A stretch of DNA of 64,000 bases from Emydura subglobosa. Its lineage: Eukaryota; Chordata; Testudines; Chelidae. This document shows positions 47,919 to 60,227 of this stretch, in pieces. The DNA lies in assembly GCA_007922225.1 (NCBI GenBank), contig ML679969.1, positions 15,187,999-15,251,998 on the forward strand, given 5' to 3'. Below the pieces are notes generated by a model, which worked only from the letters and a program-made list of their open reading frames with translations, was not told the DNA's origin and ran no database searches. The number at the start of each line of letters is the position of its first letter. Position 1 is the first letter of the stretch. The position numbers were made by a program, and so were the translations under genes.

Positions 47919-49018
47919 AAGAGGTATGTATGTATGGCACAGGCTTAAGTGACCACAGGAAGTGCAATGCACCCATAGTTGATGTGCTTCTGCTCTCCAC
48001 AAAATTCAGCTAGTGCAATGCACCCCTGATGCAACAGCTGAACTTAATAATAAATAAATACAATAAATATAAATAATAAGGCAGAGAGCTGGCTAGTTTT
48101 TGCCTAAATGTCTAAAGCTTAGCAACATTTTTTGTCCAATTTTAAATTAGTCCAATATGTGAAAACTTTGCATGTTGCGTTGCTTTGCATTTTATAACAA
48201 ACGTTCCATTAAAGGGAAGTTAGCCAGTCAGTGCCAGTTTCCAATCTGGAATCTGGATTTGCTCCGTATGCATCATATATTTTACCACAACTGTGGCTCA
48301 GAACAAGATCCTGGTTTTCTAGCTGAACCCAGTGAGCCAAATGGGACTGTTCCTATGGCAATTGCCCGATTGGAGCTCTGGTGAGTTGATGTCCCCCATA
48401 GACACCACTCTTTCCAGTGAACATATGAGTGTTTTTCCTGCTTTAAAAGCAAATATTGCTTTTCTTCTTAGCTGATTTTCCTTTGCTAATGTCAAAAACC
48501 CTGAAAATGAAACCTTTTAATGAACAGTCTATCTCGGTTTGTTCCAGTGTTTCCAGACTGCGCAAGTGGGTGTGAGCCTTTGGACTTTCATCTGACAATA
48601 ATAAATTTGGTTTAGGAAGATGTATGTGTTAATGTGGTGGTTGCTACGAGACCCATTTCATCTTTCTGATGATGCAGAGAGGCAAGTGACTCATTAAGAG
48701 GACTGGGATATTTTTGACACTGCAAAAGAACTGTAAAAGTTTCTCAGCAGTGGGTCTCGAATGGAACATAAGCTTAGAAAGTTCAAATTAATTTCTTGAC
48801 AGATGAGAAAAGGGAGTGGGGGAACGTAGTAGATATATCCTCTTTCTAATATCCATCAGTGCCTCCATTTTCTTTGTTACTTTCCAGATTGCAAATCCTC
48901 AGCAGATTCTAGCTGCTGTCTGGAGCAGATTTGGAGGAAGGAGAGTGTTGACTGTGTCCCTCATTAATTGAAACTATGCTCTCTGCCACAGAAATTGTGC
49001 GCCTCGGCAGTAGCCTAT
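47919..49018. other. Unique non-coding DNA
   Basis: The region includes an AATAAATA-rich stretch (about 48045-48080) and one exon-like segment at 48323-48380. The block 48480-48720 has a repeat-free, regulatory-element-like composition. Confidence 0.45.
48323..48380 (+). other. Exon-like segment, weak
   Basis: A 58 bp segment follows 'gatcctggttttctag' and is bounded by the strong donor gtgagt (48381). Two frames are open; one reads EPSEPNGTVPMAIARLEL. Size and open frame are within chance. Confidence 0.12.
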
Positions 49019-49306
49019 TAGGCTACACCTACACTGCTGGATAATCAGACTGTGGGGTTGTGGACTACAGAGCACACCAAAGAGTTGCAGTCTAACTGCC
49101 CTGTGTGGATGCTGATGGTGTGAACGAAAAGGTACCTAGTACACGTTAATGCAGCCCTCTTCCAAACAAGACTACGTTAACGTGGTAAGTACTTTTTAGT
49201 TCATCTCAGCAGTGTTCACAGGGGGCGGTAAGAGTGCAGTCATTTGGCAAGCTCTGCAATTCACACCTCCATAGTCTGCACTGCAGTGCAGTAAAGACAA
49301 GCCCTA
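49019..49306. mobile_element. hAT-type MITE
   Basis: The left terminus 'taggctacacctacactgct' and the reverse complement of the right end 'tagggcttgtctttactgca' match as imperfect terminal inverted repeats of the same family as 23396-23613. The 288 bp element has no transposase. Confidence 0.7.
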
Positions 49307-50098
49307 ACACTGCCTGTGATTTACTGTTACTCACAGACCACCATAGAGATGCATGACCCTTCTTAAAACCAGTGCAGATGGAGACCTGCCCTGGAGCTCT
49401 CAGTGGTGAGGACCGCTGGATTCTCAGGGTTTGCATAATCAGGTCTTAAATTAAGACAAGAACAGTTGACAGAGATGACAAGCATAAAGAGAGGCTGAAG
49501 CGGGGTTCATTCACAAAGGATGAAAAGAGGACCATGTGGTTGTTCAGATACAGTGCACACATCTTTGATTTTAGAGGACAGAGATGTGGCAGAGTGGTCA
49601 GGAAAGTGACTCCAGGCAATGCAGGCTAGAGGGCTATCAGCTAACAGGATAGCAAGCTTGTATTGAGCTCAGACCAGCTATTCTCTCCACACACAATTTC
49701 AACCTTTTTACCTGTTCCCAAATTTCTGCAAAAGAGGCCCCTGAAATTCATTATCCTTTAACTGAATGTCTGCGGTAAATAATTATTACACTGCAGGCCT
49801 GTCACAAGATGACTGACACCTCTAAGGGAAAATGGGGCTACCCCACCTATGTCATAATTAATTGCATCCCAGTAAATTAAGGGGTGGGACTAATGGAGTC
49901 AGATGTTAGCAAGGGGAACAACTGGGCTTTATGAAAAGGCTTGGGAGAGACCAGTTGGGGGAGGAAATTGTGGCGGAGACTGTAGAGAGACAAAAGGGGC
50001 TTCTGTGAGAAAGACAGAGGTAGGGTTTGAAAGAATCAGGGAGGGCCCTGGAAGGGGAGGCAGTGGGAAACCTGGTGGGAGGAAAAGAGCCTCTAGGG
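49307..50098. other. Unique non-coding DNA, G-rich part
   Basis: The segment 49900-50095 is G- and GA-rich (gggaggaaattgtggcggag), giving 96-101 codon frames open on both strands. No gene is recognised. Confidence 0.45.
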
Positions 50099-50412
50099 TA
50101 GTGGTTCTCAACCTTTTTTTTCTGGGACCCACTCTGAAAATATTTCAGGCACTGATGACCCCCCAAAAAAGTGATGACCCCCTCATGCCATGTCACCCTT
50201 ACTTCTGAGCTGCTGCTGCATTGCCTTCAGAGGACCCAGCAAGCAGCCACTGCTCTCCGGCCACCTAGCTTGGAAGGGCGCTGGCTGTCAGCCTTGCACG
50301 GGGCTGACAGCTGCAGCCACGGCATGTGTGGGGGCTGATAGATCGCGACCCCTCCCCCCAAATAACCTCGTGACCACTTAAGGTGTCCCGACCCCCAGTG
50401 TGAGATCCCCTG
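50099..50412. mobile_element. hAT element (Charlie-like termini) with target duplication
   Basis: The left end tagtggttctcaacc and the reverse complement of the right end, caggggatctcacact, are the terminal repeats of a hAT-superfamily non-autonomous element. The flanking octamers ctctaggg (50091-50098) and ctccaggg (50413-50420) match at 7 of 8 bases, the 8 bp duplication expected for hAT. The interior includes 'gcgacccctccccccaaat'. No transposase frame is present. Confidence 0.85.
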
Positions 50413-52424
50413 CTCCAGGGGGAAAGCCCTGAGAGGCAGCCCTCAGTGTAAGAAGCGCTCTGCATTGCCTGGGAGTGGGGGCAAAGAGCAGGGAATTCCA
50501 GCATAGCTGAAGAATGGCCGAAGCCCTGTTGGTTCAGATGTTTGTTTAGCTTTCTCACTGGACATTTCCTGACTCTGGAAGGGGACCTGGCTGGAGGGCT
50601 GGGTCATGGAAGATGCAGAATGAGATTGACAGATGGTAGGTGTGAAGAATGGAAACTTGCAACTGCGCCTGCCCGGTCTCTGGGCAGCCTCTGAACACAA
50701 CTGAACTACGGCAGGGCCACCTGACTGACCACGCTGTCTGAGTGACCCAGGAACCTAGCAGGCCTGATGGCAACCACCAACTTGTGGCTGGTCAATACGC
50801 ACTTCCACAGCTGCGATCTCCCCTGTGCCGCCCAGTCCCCTCCAGAGCTTCTCAATCCCAGACTTCGACTCTGACCTTTGGTGCTGTTCCTTGTGGCTGA
50901 CTCCAGCTCTGACAACTAGGCCTGACTGCCCATGTCCGAGTTCGTGTCAATAGGGAGCGCTAGAGTAGTGAGCCAGGGGTGAGTTTCTGCCCATGCTACA
51001 AGCCATTTCTGTTTTTCTGTGGGTTCAGCATATTAATGGACTCCCAATCACCAAATCTCGATTCTGTAACTATAGTTGTGTAACTAAACAAACCAACCCA
51101 GCAGAGATTTTGAATCGTGTATTTGACTGCCATATTTGCAATTTGAAGTCACGCTTTGTTGGTTAGTTACCTCAGTTAAATATAATTTTTACAGCTGGAT
51201 ATAACATTGGAAAATGGTTTTGTGTGACATTCACACTAATCGTTTTCTTTGTGTGAGTGTTCATCTTGGAAAAGCAAAGTGTTTGAATCTTGCCTGTCTC
51301 CAGGATCTTTCCCACTCTAATGAAAACTTGCCTTCACGTTCAGACAATTCTTCATGGACATTTGTTTTCTAACTAGCTGTGCTGGAAGCAGAACTCAGTC
51401 AACACTGTGAACTTGCTCTTCCTTTCTGAATGGCCGTTAATATTACTGCAGCAAGGTCTCTCTCACTTTCAATGTGGCTCACATTTGGTCTCCACAAAGA
51501 TGCCAATAGCTAGTAAACAGAGAAGTGGCAGGAATAACTTAAAGCGGCAACACTGTGTCTAAAGATGATCTCACTGGCCTGGATAAAATGAAGATTAATT
51601 TGATTCATTTTACTGAAAGGCTGAATCTTGTATATCCTTCCCTGTAGCTAGCAGTGATTTCCCAGGTGACCATCTCATAGGATGGCATGGAGAGCAGCTG
51701 GTGGTAGGAAAGCAGCATCAATAAACTCTCAGAAACAGTCTTTATAGTGAAAATGTCAGACCATGTTTAATTAAACTGCATTGTGTGATGCTGTTAATAT
51801 CTGCAATGCCATTCTTCCCATGTTTGTGTTGCATGTGGCTTTATCTTGTCAGGTCACATCAATTTGTGTTTTGTTACGTGAGAAAGCCAGGTGATGGATC
51901 TGATCTGATGTGTGGCATTTCAGACAGACACGCTGTCTGAGGGAGCTGAAAGTCTTGCATCCACAACCCTCGTTATTGTGCTAAAGTTCAGGGCCCATTA
52001 GTTTTGTGCTAATGGAATCTGGGAATGGATGAACCAGATCAGAAGGAACAACAGTGCAGTATGCACTCAAACTTTTTAATGGAACTTATTCTTGTTTTGA
52101 ACTTAGAAAACAATTACTACTTGTCGTTGTTGGGTTTTTTTCATGAACACCTGTGTCTGTCTATTCTGGTTTCAGATAAAAGTGGAAATCATGGAACACT
52201 ACACGAATGGCAGTTCTTCCAGAACGTATGTGCCCTTTCACATAGGAAGTACTCAAAAACTGACAAGAAAGGAAAGGTTCTCAGGAGCGTTCCTGCCTGA
52301 CGGCTGGATGGAAGACATCTGGACAGGTTAGCCTCCAGAAGATTGGTTCCTTTCTTGCCCGAGCCTCTGAAGCTTTTGGAAGTTTGACCCTTTTCCTTCC
52401 GAAGTTGCATTAAGAGGCAAATGC
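50413..52424. other. Unique non-coding DNA
   Basis: No gene is confirmed. The block 51740-51960 is repeat-free with 'ttaattaaactgcattgtgt' and 'tgctgttaatatctgcaat', a composition like conserved enhancers. One exon-like ORF lies at 52176-52326. Confidence 0.45.
52176..52326 (+). other. Exon-like ORF (151 bp), unproven
   Basis: A good acceptor (tctgtctattctggtttcag) precedes 50 open codons with VEIMEHYTNGSSSRTYVPF early and FLPDGWMEDIWT at the end. A donor-like ggacag/gttagc follows, and TAG appears right after the donor. The other two frames do not stay open across the segment. I do not recognise the peptide, and the donor is weak (gttagc). Confidence 0.22.
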
Positions 52425-52495
52425 TGCAAATTGTGAGCGCTCCACTGAATTCAATGGAGCACTGAAAATTTACCCCAGCCAAGGATCTGCGTCTA
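52425..52495. mobile_element. Palindromic MITE relic
   Basis: 'gctccactgaattcaatgga' is a palindromic centre. The arms 'atgctgcaaattgtg' and 'tttaccccagccaagga' are decayed. Confidence 0.4.
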
Positions 52496-53310
52496 AGTCA
52501 TTATATAGGAAAAAGGTCTTTCTCCTCACCCTATGCAAAGGGCGGAGGGAGGGCACGGAGGGAAAACACTTCCTGTGTAATGGACATTACAAAAAAGTTA
52601 ATCAAATTTTCCTCTCTTCTGATCAGTTTGTAGCCCTGATTGTTGGATTAATATGCCACAGTCAGTTAGATTTTTGATAGCAGACAGCAGCAATCCCATT
52701 CCTGAATGTATTCGTCTTGTTCTGTAAAGTGCAGCCACAGTTACCTCACTACCTCTTTCTACTGCATTCATTCATTCATTCACTGGCTACTGGCTGGCCA
52801 GGCTCTGTTTAACAGACGGGGCATTATTCTCCAGTGTCTGTGATCTCTGCTCGGGGGCACTGGAAAGGGGATTCTGGGCAAACCAGCCCCAGCATAATTT
52901 AAAGGTCCTGGATGGCAGCTTGCACTGAAACTGTTGCCAAAAGTTCAGTGGCTTCACACAAGTGAAGAATTGGAGGGAGTGGAGCCTTGCTCAGCAACAC
53001 CATCCTCTGCCCCCCAAAATGCCACTGCCTCCCCTTACGTCAGGAGAGGGTCTCCACACTGGTGGGGATTCCCCTGACACAGAGTGCCTTCTCCAGGGGC
53101 AATCTTTGGTTCACTTGGCATCGCGTGAATGGTCAAAGCTTAAGAACTCCTTTGATTCATTTAAAAAATGTCTGGCAGAAATATCCACTTCATCCCCAAG
53201 TCTAATATACCCTGTGGGGCTGTGAGGACCTTTCCGTGGATTTTAGGGGAGGGCAAAGCAGGATTATAAAGGAAAGGCAGGTACAATGCTGCTTCTCAAT
53301 AATTATTATG
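52496..53310. other. Unique non-coding DNA
   Basis: An (ATTC)4 microsatellite lies at 52765-52782. No gene is seen. Confidence 0.5.
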
Positions 53311-53383
53311 GTGCAATCCAAAGCTTATTGAAATCAGTGGGAGTTTTTCCATTGCCTCCAGTAGGCTTCAGATCAGGCCCTGT
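53311..53383. mobile_element. Palindromic MITE ('gtgcaatccaaagctt')
   Basis: The left arm 'gtgcaatccaaagcttattg' and right arm 'ggcttcagatcaggccctgt' are inverted around 'gggagtttttccattgcctc'. It belongs to the same family as 15460 and 40458. Confidence 0.6.
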
Positions 53384-53528
53384 ACACTTGTATGCCTCTC
53401 GACATTTTGCAATGTAATGCCTTGATATGGTTTTACTTTGCCCTTTGGGTAAAAACTAAAAGAATCTGACAGGGAACCCATATTCATTGAGAACGAAATC
53501 CTGGAGAGCCAAGTTACTTGATTTCAAG

Positions 53529-53600
53529 GTGGTAATAGCTCAGCAATGAATGAGGCATTGGTTTCTGAACATACCATGGGTTTGAGGTCGTTTGCTTGAT
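53529..53600 (+). mobile_element. tRNA-like sequence, probable SINE head
   Basis: 'gtggtaatagctcagcaatg' then 'ggcattggtttctgaacata' and 'ccatgggtttgaggtcg' follow the order D-arm, anticodon arm, T-arm of a tRNA, with A-box-like and B-box-like segments. I recognise a related dispersed repeat in reptiles. It is not an intact tRNA. Confidence 0.4.
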
Positions 53601-54540
53601 TGAAATACAGCCAGGCATAGGTATTACTTTATAGTCATTTTAAATGAAGTATTATCCAGTGGTTACTCGTGTCCACATAAACCTTGATCAATAGGGTGGA
53701 AAGGTGGGTAAGGGGCAGTAGTTTGACCAGATTTGATTTAAGACCTGAATCCAGTGCCAGAAGACAGTCAATATGAAAGTCTTATTATTTAAGGTGATCA
53801 TGCCACATATGGCGTCTTTGGCAATTAAGTATAGACCCCTAAGTGCTAATTCAGTTTTTGTTAATGAGGTTTTTTGATTTCCTGGCACCACTTTTTATTG
53901 AAGTTTGATAGATTTATGTTTCATGGGGGATTTTAATATTCATCTTGACATTTTCAAAGATAAATTGGTCACATAATTTATTAGTGTATTAAAGAAATTA
54001 GCCTTTGCTCCTCCACTTACTAAGGAAATGTCTTGCTGAAATTCATCCACTGAAAATTGTGAGCCCTTCCACATTTTTTAAGATACCATTGGACATTTCT
54101 CTGCTATGAAGGACGTATTGGTGGCCATCAGAGATCAGTCTGAAGGGTTTGAAAATTTGACTCCACTAAGGGAGAGGAATTCAAGGTGACGGACATATTA
54201 AAATATTACCTATTGCAAAGGGATGGCCGTGGTAAGCTATTATTTCTGTTGGAAATAGCTCAGTTCTGCAATCGCTTATAGCAATGGCCATTTTAGGATT
54301 ATGCAAAAGGAATAAAGGTGATGGATGCCAGCACTTTATCTTATGTATAAAGGTCATTATGTACAGGGGAATATTATAATTCACCTTAGCGTAGCAGCAC
54401 TGTGCCTCTTCTTTGCTTGTTTGTGTTTGAAAATCAAGGAGCAAACAACTCACAGTCAATGAATTTAGCCTTTTCTGAATCATGAGATATTGCAGCCAGA
54501 TCACAACTTCCTTAAATCTATTTGTTGTTTTAATTTATTT

Positions 54541-54563
54541 GACATATATTATATATATATAAA
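54541..54563. repeat. (TA)n microsatellite
   Basis: This is a short TA run with one interruption. Confidence 0.8.
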
Positions 54564-55396
54564 TTGTTTTTGCCTTCAAGTCATCATAGTCATTTGAATT
54601 TCTAGCAATACTGTCTAACGGTTATTGATTATGTGCCAAATGATTATTTCCCCTGATTGAATGAGCATGCAAGCAGTTCAGTACAAATTCTTCTGCATAC
54701 AAATTTAAAATTTCTATATTACAAATACTCCCATGACTTTGAAATTTGCTGTACATGTAAATTAGGCACAAGTACTACAGCTGCAAGTTTCAAAGGGCCA
54801 GTTGTGCACATAAATGGCTAATCATAGTCACTTATGCATGCAATTACCTGATTTATATACACAATTGCTATAAGTATGTTCCGTAAAATCAGGCTCACTT
54901 ATGCAATTTGCCAATTTACTATCACATTCACTCATATTTAACATTATGGGATGAATACTCAGACCTATATAGAGGATCAATAATAGAATTATTTTATAGT
55001 GGCCCCTGCAGAGCAACTGAAATGGTCAGACCACCATTGGCTATTATTGCTACAGAGCAGAAGTCCTGTAATACTTTAGTCTTTAGAAGAACTAAATGTT
55101 TATTTCAGTCAAATCTGCCTAGGACTCAGGTGCTGTATTTGGGCTGTAAACATACAATGAAGATCATTCTTCTCTTGTAATCACCAGCTGCCTCTTCTGC
55201 TTAAGGATTTGGGTGCTTAGAAATATGGTTGCAATATTGTGGCTTTTTTTTTTCCTGGACTTACCATTAAACTGTAAGCACAAGTCACACTTAAACCCAG
55301 TTACTATCAGAAGAGACGTATAGGCAGGATCAAAGATTTTAAAGAAGTGATAAAAGCATAGATCAGCTTCTCTAAATCAGTTTTTGTTTGGCTGGG

Positions 55397-55425
55397 TTTT
55401 TTTGTTTGTTTGTTTTGTTTTGTTT
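55397..55425 (+). repeat. (GTTT)n microsatellite
   Basis: Alternating gttt and gtttt units occur in a T-rich stretch. Confidence 0.8.
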
Positions 55426-55842
55426 AGATTACTATAATGCTCTTTCAAAGGGATACTGGAAAAGCTAAAATTCCAGTAAATAGGCTCATAATTCAGGCTA
55501 AAAAGACTAAGCATATTTCACCAGTGCTAGCTTCATTATCTTGGCTTACTGTTAAATACATGTTTTACCACTTCCATTGAAAGCATTACATAACCAGGCA
55601 GCAGCTTATGCTAGTTGCATTTAAATATTCTCTTGCTCACCTATTCTGTCTCCATGAACCATGACTTCTCTATTTTTCTGCTTCAAAATGCAGACTCCCT
55701 GCACTCAATGACAGGACGCAAGAATTTCAGAAGTGAGACAAACTTCCCAAATTCAGAGTACCAAGGTGGGGTGGAGTTAGGTAACAGGATTGGGATAACT
55801 TCTGATTACCCCCAGACGACCCCAAGTTTACAGGGAGATTCT

Positions 55843-55922
55843 CAGAGACATAAAGGGCAGCTTGGTGCCTAACTCCCAACACATTTCCATGGGATCAAAG
55901 CTCCTTTGAAAATCCCTGCTTA
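55843..55922. mobile_element. Repeat relic of the 'ggtgcctaactccc' family
   Basis: 'agcttggtgcctaactccca' followed by 'atttccatgggatcaaagct' and 'cctttgaaaatccctgctt' shares wording with the composite repeat at 45735-46685. Confidence 0.55.
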
Positions 55923-57642
55923 TATCCTTATTACACTTGTGAAACATGCATTAGTCTTTTTCAGCAGGGCCTCAGTTTTGCATCTCATCCAAAAGATGGC
56001 AACTTTTGCAGTACAGTAGCAACAGCATTGCACCGTGGCATTGGAACAGCAGTGCTTTGGAGGGAAGAACATCCCCTTCTGAATCACCCCCATTGCCTCT
56101 TGTGGTAAAGCATTCTCTCCTTTCACCTTCCAGTTATGTGTATTGGTTCAAACTCAGAACGTGGAGTTCTGCTGTGCAGACATACCCCGAGTTACAATTT
56201 CTGTCTGCAGTGATAATAGCTGCCATGTCCTCTAATCTTTTTTTTACATTCCTATTTGTACATGAAAAATCAGATTGAAAGCTGGTCACATTTTATTATT
56301 TTGCAAGGTTATTAATTTGCCTGCTTTGTAGAGGTGATGGCTTTTATTTGACACAATGGGACTTTTAAGTTATGACAAAAAGTTGTAGAGGCCAAGTGTT
56401 TTGATTAGTTTGATTTTGAATAGTTAATTATTAACTATTAAAGATTGCTTATGTGGTGTATGTTGCTTTCATCCATAATTCAGTACAGTATAAAAGCATT
56501 AAAGCCAAAATGTGCTGGATTTGCCCTTTTAACTTCTCCATGTGTGCAGGATGTGCCATAGAGGCCTATTGATGGTTTACTATTCAGTCAGCAATTCTTC
56601 TCAGGTCTGACATACTCACTACACTTAACACACTGTGGTCATGGTATATGGCATGCCACCTTTTATGGTTATAGTCCTGGAAAACGAATAACTCAATATT
56701 CCTCCATGATGTATGTACGGCGGGTCTACAAAGAGTGATGGATATGTGCCTAGAATCATAAGCCAGTCTGCATTAGTCCAAGAAATGGGTATTTGTTTGT
56801 CTAACAGCCTAGTCATCAGGCAGAGACCATGAAAGTGCATTTACATAAAAGTTAAACAAAGTCATCAACCTAGTGAGTGGGGGACGTAGCCTCTTGTATG
56901 GGCCTGAATCTCAAACGACAAGCAATTTAATAAACTGATTGTATACAGTATTACTCCATTATGCAAGTGTATCGAGTAACGGCTCTTATCCAAACCTGTG
57001 ACACAATTGTGACCATATCACACTGTGAAAATATGCATTAACACTAGATGAGGAATGATGGATACTCTTTGATATTTAAAATCAGTGACCAAACACCGAG
57101 ACAAAGAGGTTTGCTGGCAGCCAGAAGGGAAGGAAGCGTCCACCTGTCTCCAGTGTAAAGTAAGCATTTATGGAATTGAAACAATGGAAACTCCATTTAC
57201 ACTTGAATCAGCAGGGGACTGGGAAGCCACAGGAAGGGAAGGGTTAATATATTTTGAAAGAAATACTGTTCAAAGGTTTACTGGACTACAGAGAGAGTGT
57301 GTACAGGTTCTCTGCCCATCTTTCACCTAGAAAGATAAGGGAAACCAGCAGGGAAACCAGCACATGGTAACCAAGGCTGATAAAGATCAGGGTGTTGCAG
57401 GCAGGTTGCTGGGGTTAGAGTGCTGATCCAGGGCTGCACAGTACATGGACACTGAAGGAGATGCACACTTGTCTGCTGGCTGTGGGTGTCCGGGCTGTGA
57501 ACCACAGCAGCAGAGCATTTGTGGCAGCAAGGCTTACAGGGTAAGTGGTGACACAACCTCCCACGGGTTTGGGTGGAACCTCAGAATGTCACAGAGGAGT
57601 TGGAAGCTGGGTTGTTGTTTTTTTAATCTCTGTAAATGGTAT
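55923..57642. other. Unique non-coding DNA
   Basis: No gene or confident repeat is recognised. The frames at 56006-56278 and 57085-57330 are domain-less. Confidence 0.5.
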
Positions 57643-58190
57643 CAGTGAGACTAACACTGGACTACTGCATCCTGTTCTGGGGTTAACATTTTACAAAGGA
57701 TGTTGAAAAGCTGGAGAGGGTGCAGAAAAGACCCACAAAAATGATTCCAGGGTTGAAGAAAATGCCTTAAACGAGAGATTTAAAAAACAGAGTTTGTTTA
57801 GTTTATCAAAAACAATGATGTGAGGTGCTTTCATTGCAGTATACAAGTACCCTCCCAGGGAGGCAATACCAAATACTAAAGGGAGCTGTAATCTAGTGGA
57901 GACAGGCAGAAGGAAAGAACCAATGGCTGGAAGACTAATCCATACAATTTCAAATTAGAAATATCACTATTTTTTAAGTGCAGGTGATTTAACCATTGAC
58001 ACAAGTTCCCAAAGGAAGGTCTGGCTTCTCCATCTCTCTGTCTTCCCAACAAGACTGGATGCCTTTCTGGATGACACACTTTAGCCAAACCCACGCTATT
58101 GGGCTCAGTAGAGGGCTAACTGGATGAAATGTAATGGCCTGTGTTACACAGGAGGCCAGACTGGGTGATTGAAATTCTGTGAATGTACAA
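57643..58190 (+). mobile_element. CR1 LINE 3' portion, plus strand
   Basis: 'tgttgaaaagctggagaggg' and 'tgcagaaaagacccacaaaa' are the DNA of the CR1 'LERVQKR' segment. The copy continues to the 3' end with 'gatgcctttctggatgacac', 'aatggcctgtgttacacagg' and 'aggccagactgggtgattga'. It is the only sizeable CR1 on the plus strand. Many stops and indels have destroyed the frame. Confidence 0.9.
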
Positions 58191-59569
58191 ATTGTATAAT
58201 CCTCAAGTCAAAACACCAGCACAAACTCATATGAGAAGCAAGAGATTGTCAATAAATGAAGCTGATGGAAAAATTAGGGGGGTGGTATGTGTAATGTGGG
58301 GTCTAAATCCATGCTATATTCACCCACCAGGCATGTGTCCTTTGGTTGTACATTAAGAGATTTTTACATCAATAACATCCTAATTATTGAGTCATGTGAG
58401 CATCCTGGTTTAACAAGAATGTACCTGTGAGCTGACCAGGGAGATTAGATGAGAGTTTACTGTGAAGGACATCATCCTCCTATTTCAGAAGACCAGTAAT
58501 TCCCACTGCCGTAGTGAGAATCATTTGTCATACCTTATAGTGAGCAAATACGGTCAAACTTAATATAGGATGTGAATCATACAGAAGATATATATCAAAA
58601 TTGGGAATATTTTGGGAAATCAGCTCTCTCTCTGATGTTCAAAACCTTGCAAGTAGCTGACTTTTCAAATGTAACTTAATCTCCTGTTATCTAAATCAAT
58701 ATCCCTATTTCTCTATGGGCCCATTGAACACAATAAAACTACTCATATGTGCAGTTATTTGTTGTTGACAGGATCAGGTTTTATCTGGCAATATATGTCA
58801 TTTCTTTTCCATTTTCACAACAAAAATTGAAGTAATACTTATATGTATTATTCCTGGCCTGGAGCATTATATTCAATTATACTGCACTATATTTATTTGC
58901 TTCTAGTTCACTATTGCTACTTTATCCAGCGTGGCTATTATTTCTCAGTCCTACTTCAAAGGTTAAGGTACAAGAGTGGTATAGAGCTTCTTTTACATAG
59001 TCACATCATTCTGAAGTATGAGATATGGCTATGTTTTGCTTGAAAAAAGTATTTAATGTGTCAAAAATTTTGAGTACAAGGAGATCAAAACCAGAACTGA
59101 CTAGAGAGACAATAATTATTTATTAGGTGAACTAAGCTTTGAAGCTGGATTTACTGACCATTGGATCTCTTATGGACAATCTAGTCAATTCCTATTATAA
59201 AGACCCTTAAATACTTATCTGCAATATTTACACAACACATAACAGCTGCAAAAGAACCATTAAGGTCTATTCATGGAGATAATCCAGGTTTTAACATTTC
59301 TTTGGAGCACATTTCCAGAGAGCTTAAAGCAACATCTATCTGGTCAATAATGGACATTTGGAAAGCTCACAAACTATGTATTTGTATGATTCATGTTTTA
59401 AAATAACACTAAATCCACCTTAACAAGATGGAGTTATTCCAGCCTTGGTCACCTCAAGCGCACTGATACCAGGCAATAGTTGGTTTTTTAAAACAAGGAA
59501 AACACAAATTGCAAAAGTGCTCAAACTGCAGAAAGTTTCATAAAGAAATGCATAGTACACAGCTGTGAC
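58191..59569. other. Unique AT-rich DNA
   Basis: No gene or repeat family is recognised. Confidence 0.5.
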
Positions 59570-59645
59570 GCAAATGAAAGCCTCATTTCAGGAAAGCACT
59601 TAAGCATGTGCTTAGGTCCCGTTGACTTTGCTGAACTTAGGAGAG
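59570..59645. mobile_element. MITE relic ('aagcatgtgcttagg')
   Basis: 'gaaagcacttaagcatgtgc' and 'ttaggtcccgttgactttgc' match the family at 1705-1815. Confidence 0.5.
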
Positions 59646-60227
59646 AAAGCACAGGCTCGTGAGGGGATTGAATAAGTAGGCAAAGTACATCTGCATTAAA
59701 CTCTGACTCCCTGGCTTTTGTTGGTTTATTCTTGAGCCGTAGTGATATTTCACAGTAATGTTATGTGTGCTAATTAACTATCGAGGTTGGGAAATCAAAT
59801 AAGCAATTGATAAAATCAATCACGGCCCAGCAGAAAATGTTTTCCTTGTACAGTTCAGTCCATGGGGAGGTATCTGTGCCAGCAGAGAAGTGAACATATA
59901 AATGTGCTGCTGGAGTTATTTAGGGCAATGAAAAACATAAGTTACTACATTTGTATTGAATGAGCTATAAGATTTCTCATTGCAGTAATTGATTGCTCCT
60001 TTGGGCACTTTTGGGGCCACTTTATTATTTATTTATTTATTCACTGCCTCTAGCATCTGGTTTTATAGCCCTTTTCAAAACTCTGTCCAGAAGTTCAGAA
60101 GAATCTGCCCTCTCCACTCCACCTCTGCAATGAGAAATGTTTAAAGGGAACTTTTTTCTTAGTGCTAGTGGAGCTAATCAACTTATAAAGCCATTTTATG
60201 GTATTATCTGTTGCTGTAGGTAATCAG
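59646..60227. other. Candidate conserved non-coding element
   Basis: The block 59700-60010 is repeat-free with 'gtgctaattaactatcgagg', 'ataagcaattgataaaatca' and 'gcagtaattgattgctcctt', giving a high density of homeodomain-type TAAT sites. A TTTA-rich stretch at 60025-60043 follows. Conservation is untested. Confidence 0.3.

Larger units (their letters stand above)
53601..55842. other. Unique AT-rich DNA
   Basis: No gene is seen. A TA microsatellite lies at 54541-54563, and T-rich GTTT units at 55397-55425. Confidence 0.5.
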
